Shown: in pieces, positions 57,568-64,000 of the stretch
Position numbering within the stretch: the stretch's first letter is position 1
How the letters are laid out: each line of letters starts with the position of its first letter
Assembly: GCA_025765615.1 (NCBI GenBank)
Contig: JAIVFJ010000170.1
Span: 62,001-126,000, forward strand
Length of the DNA: 64,000 nt
Reading direction: 5' to 3'
Source of the DNA: Zopfochytrium polystomum
Lineage: Eukaryota > Chytridiomycota > Chytridiomycetes > Chytridiales > Chytridiaceae
Made by a program: the position numbers and the translations under genes
The notes under the pieces: generated by a model
Told to the model about the DNA's origin: nothing
What the model saw: the letters and a program-made list of their open reading frames with translations, nothing else
Databases searched by the model: none

Positions 57568-60229
57568 ATGGCACACCAGCAACAGGCGGCGGCGGCGGCG
57601 GCGTCTGCAGTGGCAGGGCGCGACATCCCTTTCGACAACCCCCTCCTCCTCGACGAGCATCTGCTCGGCAGCGGAGGAGGAACAGGAGGCGGTCGAGGAG
57701 GTAGTGGTTGTGGTGGTGGTGGTAATGCAGGAGTAGTCGCAGAAGCCGCTCTGCTGGCGTTCAGCAACAACTGCAACGGCGTTTCTTCGCTGTCCTTCCC
57801 CGCACCAGATGCGCCGTCGCCTGTGGCTGGTCTTCGCCCCAAAACACCAGCGGCCTATCAGCAGTTCCCCGCCAGCGTAGCCTCACTTGCAGCAGCTGCT
57901 GGACAGTCCGCGTACGCGAACGCGCTTACTCAAACACCTCCCGGACTGGCCTCCTTGCTTGCAAACTCGAGGCGCGCCAGCATTGCTGGCGTCAGCGCCT
58001 GCCTTGGTGCTTCACCCAGCCTGTCCGTGCCGACTAATTCGATGATGGAATCCCTCACTGCCACGTCCCCCTTCCTCCCCGTTTTTTACCCTGGAGCATC
58101 TGCATCTCCATTCCTCCAACTTCACCATCAAGCGTCATGTCTTTCCGCACCATTCTCGCCGCAGGTTTCCTACCCTTCTCGTTCGTCCCTTATGAATCTG
58201 CATATGCTGGGGGCGTTTGACCAGTTCAGCTTTCTTTCGCCACATCCGTCGCCAAATCCAAGCCACGATGGACCTCGCCACCACTTTGATCGGTCAATAC
58301 CCCTGACCCCAAATTTAACACCGTTCGTTTCGATGCCACCATTCTCGCCAGTAGTGCTGCCGCCAGCTTCGCCAATGTGGAACGGATACGGACTTGGCCT
58401 TATGTGCCCGTCCCCATATCTTGGCCAGCCCTCCTTTTACAACGGCTTTGGAGCAAGTTTGCTGGACGCGGAAAGTAGCCTAGGCCTACCAGACTTTGTC
58501 AATCCCGCCTTTCGCCAAATTGAAGATGCTATGACTATGAGTTTGGACGGGTGAGGCGTGCTGTCCTTCGGTCTCGCTAACGGTTAGCCGTAGGTGTGAG
58601 GCGGACCTCGCGTCCTTACAAGCTTCGGAGATGAACCTTCGAGCAACAATTGGACGAGACTCAATCGGTGCATCGGCGTTCTCGCCAATCCCCCTTGGTT
58701 CTGAATTGTGTCCAGACGGCTCCCGCAGGACACCCGCGGTACCCTCCCCTCCGGAAGCCCAAGCCACCAATCCATTAGCGGCCGATGCAACTACCATTCT
58801 TGCTGGCTCCCCAACCAGGACGTTGGCACCGTTGTCAGTGTCTGTGACATGTGCCGATAGTCCTGAAAACAACACGTCTCCCATTAAAGCTGAGCGTAGT
58901 CCTTCGCTAACAGGCAACCATGCCAGCAACAGCGGAGCAAAATCTGAGCGCGACAGGTTCAAGGCGAAAGCGGGAGGTCGGCCAGGTCTCAAGGTTGCCA
59001 CCCACCCTCACCCATACGCCGTCGCTCGTTCTCCCAACCGCGGAAGCAGCGCTGCCCGTAGGCTTCGCAATACTTCTAATGGTGTATCTCGTAACGACAG
59101 CTCAATTCCTACTTTTGAGATTGAGGACACGAACGGCACATCAACGATCGTAGACCCTTTCACATCCGCCCTGTCTGCGGTCTCTCCTTCGCATGTGCCG
59201 ACTAAGGATGCAGTGGCCACGAACTTGCACAACTTCGTCATTCCGGGCCTGTCATCGTCTGTGTCTGCCCAGAAAGGCACTTCGAGTATGGACTCTGGCT
59301 CGGGGACTTCAACCGTAGAGGCGACCAATGGAGATATTTCCATCGCTGCAAAGCCAATGGCAGATCGTAATCCAAATAATTTATTCACCGATTTCCTCTA
59401 CACTGGGCAGAATGCTTCAGGCAGTAATGACTTGAAGCCATTACCTGCTTTAGAGGAAAACCAAACCGAGGACTCGATCCCTCCGGAAATCGTTGCCAAC
59501 TTGTTTGACTTTCATCCCATCCTTGGCACTAACGGTGATGCGCCGACTGGCGAGACTAAATCGGGAATTTCCGAGACCGCGGCGGCAAGCTGGAGCTCAC
59601 CTTCAACTCAGAACCAGGGCAGTGTCAACGAGGGAACTGACAGTCACTGCCTTGATCGCGATACGACCGGGGAGCGGCTCCCCGCAACAACGGCGAACGT
59701 TGGTGGCCGCCGCAGCAGCCGCGTCCCACGCCTCTCAGCCCCCACCGCAGTAGCCACAAACCCAAGCTGGTCGTCACAGCGAATGGAAATCACAGAACCC
59801 GCCTCCACCGGCCCGATTCCCGCGGAGCTGGCAGACCTGGAGCAAGCCGCGTCCGCAGCGGAAGTATTTTCGGCGGCAGACCGTCCGCACGTTTGCTCCA
59901 CGTGCGGAATCAGCTTCAAGCGTCTCCAGGACCTGAAGCGGCACGGCCTCACGCACGATACCGTCAAGCGGTTCCGGTGTACCCTCGGCTGCCCGACCCT
60001 TTTCACACGGAATGACGCCCTCCAACGCCACATCCGAGTAAAGCGGTGTTTGCAGCGGAGCGCCATCGGACCGCTAAAGGCGAAAAGAAAGGATGAGGAC
60101 GAACACGATGGGTTTGAAACACAAACCCATTCGCATGAAGAAGCCGAGAGGGTTGAGGAGGAAGACACTGATAAAGAAGCGAACGAGTATGAGGCTTTTG
60201 CGGTGGGAGCTGGGGGCGAAACCCATTGA
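57568..60229 (+). CDS. Zinc-finger transcription factor with two C-terminal C2H2/C2HC fingers
   Basis: Two exons, 57568-58550 and 58594-60229, with a 43-nt intron carrying a GCTAACG branch site; 872 aa. The start codon has a strong context (CCCACCATGG). The first 800 residues are disordered, with Gln/Ala, Gly (GSGGGTGGGRGGSG) and Ser/Pro-rich stretches. The fingers sit near residues 758-815: HVCSTCGISFKRLQDLKRHG (C2H2), then FRCTLGCPTLFTRNDALQRH ending in a Cys rather than His (C2HC-like). An acidic tail (EEAERVEEEDTDKEANEYEA) follows. The layout, a long disordered region with paired C-terminal fingers, is common in fungal regulators of the Crz1/Msn2 kind, but the target cannot be told. Confidence 0.88.
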
Positions 60230-61235
60230 GTGCGTCGTCATTTTTTGTTTTGTCTCGTTGACTTCTTGTTTCCTCCTCTTTCTCACACCTGTCCCTTAAC
60301 TCCAACACCTTGATTGTTCCCCCACGTCGTCTTTGTATCATTCACGGCTGCCTTGCCGCGTTTCCCCCCCCTGCCCTTCCCATTGTTCCGTAGTAGCAGC
60401 AGCAGTTCTGGTATTGCCCCATGTGTAATATTCGTGACCTTTCACGCCCTCGTAAGGGGTTTGTTTGTTTTGTTTTGTTTTCGTCGCTTTTCCCTCACCA
60501 GTTTTTTTTTTTTCAAACGTACTCGTTATGTGAATGGAAGCATCCTACACCCACCCTTCACCCTTCCACGTTTCCCAGCGACCATTTTTTTTCCCCCCTT
60601 CTTTCTGCAAAGTCCAAAATCACTTGTGCTCTTCCTTTTTTCCCTGTTTTCCCCGCAAAATGCCTTTTGGCTCTTGTTGTTTCGTTTTGCGCGTTTGTTT
60701 GCTGTTTTTCTTCACGCGTTGCCGTTGTCTGAAATCAACCAAACCAAAGCCCACTTTTTTTCGTTTCCTCGTTTCTTCGCTCCATCACTTCAATCTGGTC
60801 GCTTGCGGGAAGGCATCAGGGAAGGCATCCTGGTTTGTCAGCGGGCGAGGCAGTCAAACACAAATACGAAAGGAAAAAGGCGGAAGGAAAGATGAGGAAG
60901 AGGCCAGCGAGACCCCCAAAATTACAATCCGAAAGAGCGAGTGTTGCTGTTCACCAAACAGCTTGCGAGCCTCTTTTTGGAACTCCAAATCTTAATTGGT
61001 GGCTTTTCTGTTTGTTCACTGGCCAGTTTGGCTATTCACAAAAAAAAAAAAAAAAAAAAAAAAAAAAGGAGGAAATGGGAAAAAGAAGAACAAAAAAATG
61101 AAAAATAAAAAAAGCAAATCATGACTTTTTATGGCGGCACAAAAAACCATCGCACCCTTTAGCTCAAAAAAAAAATGCTACCAAGAAGTTCCCCTCCGCG
61201 GCCGTTGGCCCATTTGCGCCTAGTACGATATTTTT
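60230..61235. other. Convergent intergenic region with T- and A-rich tracts
   Basis: Lies between the stops of the zinc-finger gene and the seven-helix protein gene. It includes T-rich DNA (60470-60530), an A run of about 28 nt (61040-61067) and shorter A runs to 61170. No gene is seen; it is probably 3' UTR sequence for both genes. Confidence 0.55.
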
Positions 61236-63341
61236 TCACTGCATCCCCGCTACGCCGTAAATCCGGCCGATGGCGTTGATGGACCTGAACTCGTGGGGCG
61301 CGGCGACTTCGGGCACGGACTTGCGCATGGCGGCGGACGACGAGTCGTTGCGGGAGCGCACGCCACCACCGTCGCCGCCGGACTCGGTGCGGTGGTTGTT
61401 TTGCAGGTGCGCGACAATGTCCTGGATGCGGTTGCTGTCGGTTAGGAGGAGCATGATGAGCAGGTTCGGGGCGTTGTTGACGAGCGTCCTGCGGGGGGGG
61501 GGGGGGGGGGGGGGGGGGGGGTGGGGAGGGGGCAAAAGCGGTGGGTTAGCGCAAACGGTGGGACAGTGGTGGGGGTTCGGTACACGGCTTACATGGCTTC
61601 CAGCGATGACAAGGGGTTTCGATGGGAGACAGGGACAAGGGGGAAAAAAGAGGTCAGTAAAGCAGACCAGCAAACCACGGAAACGGCAAACAAACAAAAA
61701 ATAAAAAAATAAAAAAAAATAAAAAAAGAATAAACGAACGCCCCCCAATCGACACACGTCATCCAAACCCCCTCACCTGTTAAAGTGGCGTAGAAGTACG
61801 ATCCGATAGTCAAGAAGAACACGAGAGTGAGAGCGGCAAACAGCAAGCATCGAGTGATGGCCTTGAAGTAGTGGGCGGCGGTGACGGTGGTCTTGTTCAC
61901 GGCCGAGATGGTCTGGATGATCTTGTACTGGCACAGCGAGAAGAAGACAATCTCGATCATGACGATGTACACGAGCAGCGCCAACTGGGTGATCTTGGTC
62001 CACCGGCTGAGGGCGATGACGCCTCGTGCCTAACGTGGATCGAGTTTTGTTCAACGGGTTTTACAGGTGTAGAAAAGTTGGAGTTTAGCTGTGAAAGAGT
62101 GAGCAAAGGATCCGAGAGGGAGGAAGCGTACCAGGTACGGGTTGTTGCGCTGGTCGTGGAGCCAGGCGAGCATGCCTATTTTTTGTTTGTTTCGGCGATT
62201 AGTACGAGACGCATCAGTCACGCTATGGGAGCACAGGAAAAGACTGCGAGTTACTTACCGCCTCTGTGAAATGAGAAATAAGCGTTGAGGGTTGACGCGA
62301 TTGAAAGTAAAAAGGGCGGGGGAAAGAAAGAAAATTAGTGTCGGGGAGCGAATTGTGGGAAACAAAAAATGGCTGACAAGTTTTGGAGAATCTTACATGT
62401 GAATAATAGCCTCAAATATCATCAGAATGGTGGGGACGATCCAGACGGTGGCGGAGCGCGGCGACATTATCAGCAGAGCACGGTAGATTGTGTGAAAGTT
62501 GAGCGCGGCGAACTGCATACCGACAACGTTGCAGGTTGGTTTAGAATCTTTGGGGGTCAATAGACGAGGACCAGTACACCTACCACAAGGAAGACGAGGC
62601 CTGCAAGTTTGAGGTGGAAAACCCATGCAGGAGACGTGGGCAAGGGAGATGGGGTGTTAGTTGTGAATGTTTCCAAGCCTAGCGGGCGCACAGCAACCGA
62701 AGCGGACATCAATGCACCGCACGTGGACACAACACTCCGTGCGCTTTGTACCATCGGGGTCCTCCCCGCACCTCCTCTCTGCTTTCTCCCTCCGTCGACC
62801 TCACCTCACATTCCCCCCGCCGTTTCCATTCCAAACTTCCCCCGCGGTGGCCAAGGTCTCTCACCTCCGGCATACATCTGCCCCGAAATGATCTCGTCCG
62901 AGGTGGCGTCGCCGTCGGCGCTATCGCCGTTGGAGTAGGCGGCCTGGATGTTGAGCGCCAGGGCGGCCAGCAGCGACAGCCAGAGCGAGTAAAAGAGCGG
63001 GCGGTTGGCGATTTTGAAGAGCGTATCCCAGAAGCCGGCAATCTGTTGGTTCACAGTTAGGGGAAATGGGGAAGGGGGAGTTTTGGATGGTGAGTCGGGG
63101 GGTGGGTGAGAAAGGAGGGAAGGAGATTCATGTTGTGTTCCATCAAAGCGCCTCCGGCCGACCCTCCCCTCGTTGTTCTTTCTTGTTGTTTCCCCCCACC
63201 CCAGCATGCCCTTTTTCTACTTCTTACAATGATGGTCGTCGTCAGCGCCGCGGAGGCAGCGTCGTAAATCAGGGCGGTGTAGACGGTCAGGATGACGGCC
63301 TGGGCCTGGCTGATGCTTTCAGTGTCGTTACTGCTGCTCAT
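61236..63341 (-). CDS. Seven-transmembrane protein, unrecognised family, with micro-exons
   Basis: Nine exons by phase analysis: 63341-63228, 63042-62865, 62600-62584 (17 nt), 62512-62397, 62263-62259 (5 nt), 62175-62132, 62029-61777, 61596-61593 (4 nt) and 61488-61236; total 984 nt, 327 aa. The N terminus (MSSSNDTESISQ) is polar, followed by seven hydrophobic helices: AVILTVYTALIYDAASAA, LFYSLWLSLLAALALNIQ, LVFLVFAALNFHTIYRALLI, ATVWIVPTILMIFEAIIHI, LALLVYIVMIEIVFFSLC, LLFAALTLVFFLTIGSYF and NNAPNLLIMLLL. A soluble C-terminal tail (SRNDSSSAAMRKS) follows. The topology resembles a fungal GPCR-like receptor, but no signature of a known class is visible, so transporter or sensor roles remain open. 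Upstream ATGs are absent. Confidence 0.68.
61493..61521. repeat. Poly-G tract of about 29 nt in an intron
   Basis: Uninterrupted G run on the plus strand (C on the coding strand) immediately upstream of the last exon's acceptor in the seven-helix gene, so it forms that intron's polypyrimidine tract. It could fold into a G-quadruplex on the template strand and is prone to length error. Confidence 0.95.
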
Positions 63342-64000
63342 TACTGGAGGCGTGGAGCGTATCACCGAATGCCGGGCGGAAGGGTTGAGGTGAGGGGACG
63401 AGGAGGGGAGTTTCGAAAAAACGAGGCGTAATCTGGCAGAAAGGTGGTGGGTCCAGGAGACTCGAAGGATCTCTTAATAGGTTTCTATTTCTAGCTCAAG
63501 TATTTACGAGTATTTTAATTTGCAAGAAATGGGAATTTGCCCCTTTTGGCCCCTTTATACTTTGGCTTCGCTTGGGTAATAACTAGCAAAAGAAAAAGAA
63601 AAAAACAATAAAAAAACGGACCAATCGCGCCTTACGACTGGGAAGAAGGAGTGTTTCTTATTCGTCGCTTGCCAAAATAGGTAGAGTTCAACCTGAAACA
63701 ATATTTTAGCATGCTTGATCGAAGAAAAATAAATAAAAATAAAAGGAAACTCCGCCGATTGGACGTCGGATATCGTTTTTGGGGGACCATTCTTTTTCTT
63801 TCTTATTCAAAACCTGTTTCGGTTCCAAATGGGTACTTGCGACAGTAGTGTGAAAGCAGCAGCGTGTTGAGAGGAGTTGCTGTAAGAACAAAAAAACAGA
63901 AAAAGCGATGTTGAATATGGAAAACAAAAAAACAAAAACAAAAAACGAAACCACCACAAAAAAGTGGTAACGCCCACGCTTACTAAGGTGTTGCCGTCTA
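63342..64000. promoter_or_regulatory. Upstream region of the seven-helix gene; no further gene seen
   Basis: AT-rich at 63420-63720 with AAATAAA-like runs. It presumably holds the promoter of the seven-helix gene and perhaps the start of an unseen neighbour beyond the window. The minus-strand frame 63957-63706 is Phe-rich, reads through A/T tracts and is not convincing. Confidence 0.4.

Overview
The window is nuclear DNA from a fungus, most likely an early-diverging, flagellated (zoosporic, chytrid-like) lineage. Genes carry many short GT-AG introns (mostly 37-110 nt, often with a CTAAC/CTGAC-type branch site) and typical fungal proteins are present: a Vam7-like SNARE, secreted polygalacturonase and phospholipase C, and proteasome, nucleolar and REV1 genes. 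Two genes are unusual for Dikarya: a FAM161-type centriole/cilium protein and a base-exchange (PTDSS1-type) phosphatidylserine synthase. The lineage is inferred from these genes; no rRNA is present to confirm it.

Layout. 1-25 kb is a compact housekeeping block: the 3' end of a Hel2/ZNF598 ubiquitin ligase, FAM161-like, Vam7-like PX-SNARE, a PLP aminotransferase, an NFX1-type zinc-finger protein with a C-terminal AN1 finger, RPN7 (divergent from NFX1), REV1, phosphatidylserine synthase, RRP1 and a CCDC186-like coiled-coil protein. 25.5-33.3 kb holds two secreted enzymes, a phospholipase-C-type phosphoesterase and a GH28 polygalacturonase, separated by about 4 kb of gene-poor, microsatellite-rich DNA with a large foldback element. 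34-46 kb has an F-box/WD40 protein, an NmrA-like oxidoreductase, a PP2C phosphatase and an unrecognised conserved-looking gene. 46-51 kb is a TE-rich island with a decayed Ty1/copia element (one LTR, polypurine tract, RT, RNase H, integrase-tail and AT-hook remnants) beside a divergent homeodomain-like gene. 52-60 kb has two divergently arranged C2H2 zinc-finger regulators, and 61-63.4 kb a seven-helix membrane protein whose reading frame needs three micro-exons.

There is no single operon-like pathway. The genes cover protein quality control (Hel2, RPN7, F-box), endolysosomal trafficking (Vam7, CCDC186), translesion synthesis (REV1), ribosome biogenesis (RRP1), lipid synthesis and breakdown, and plant polymer degradation. 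I found no CRISPR array, tRNA or rRNA gene. Exon joins were worked out by hand. Where I give an exact protein length, the summed exon lengths are a multiple of three with matching phases at each junction.
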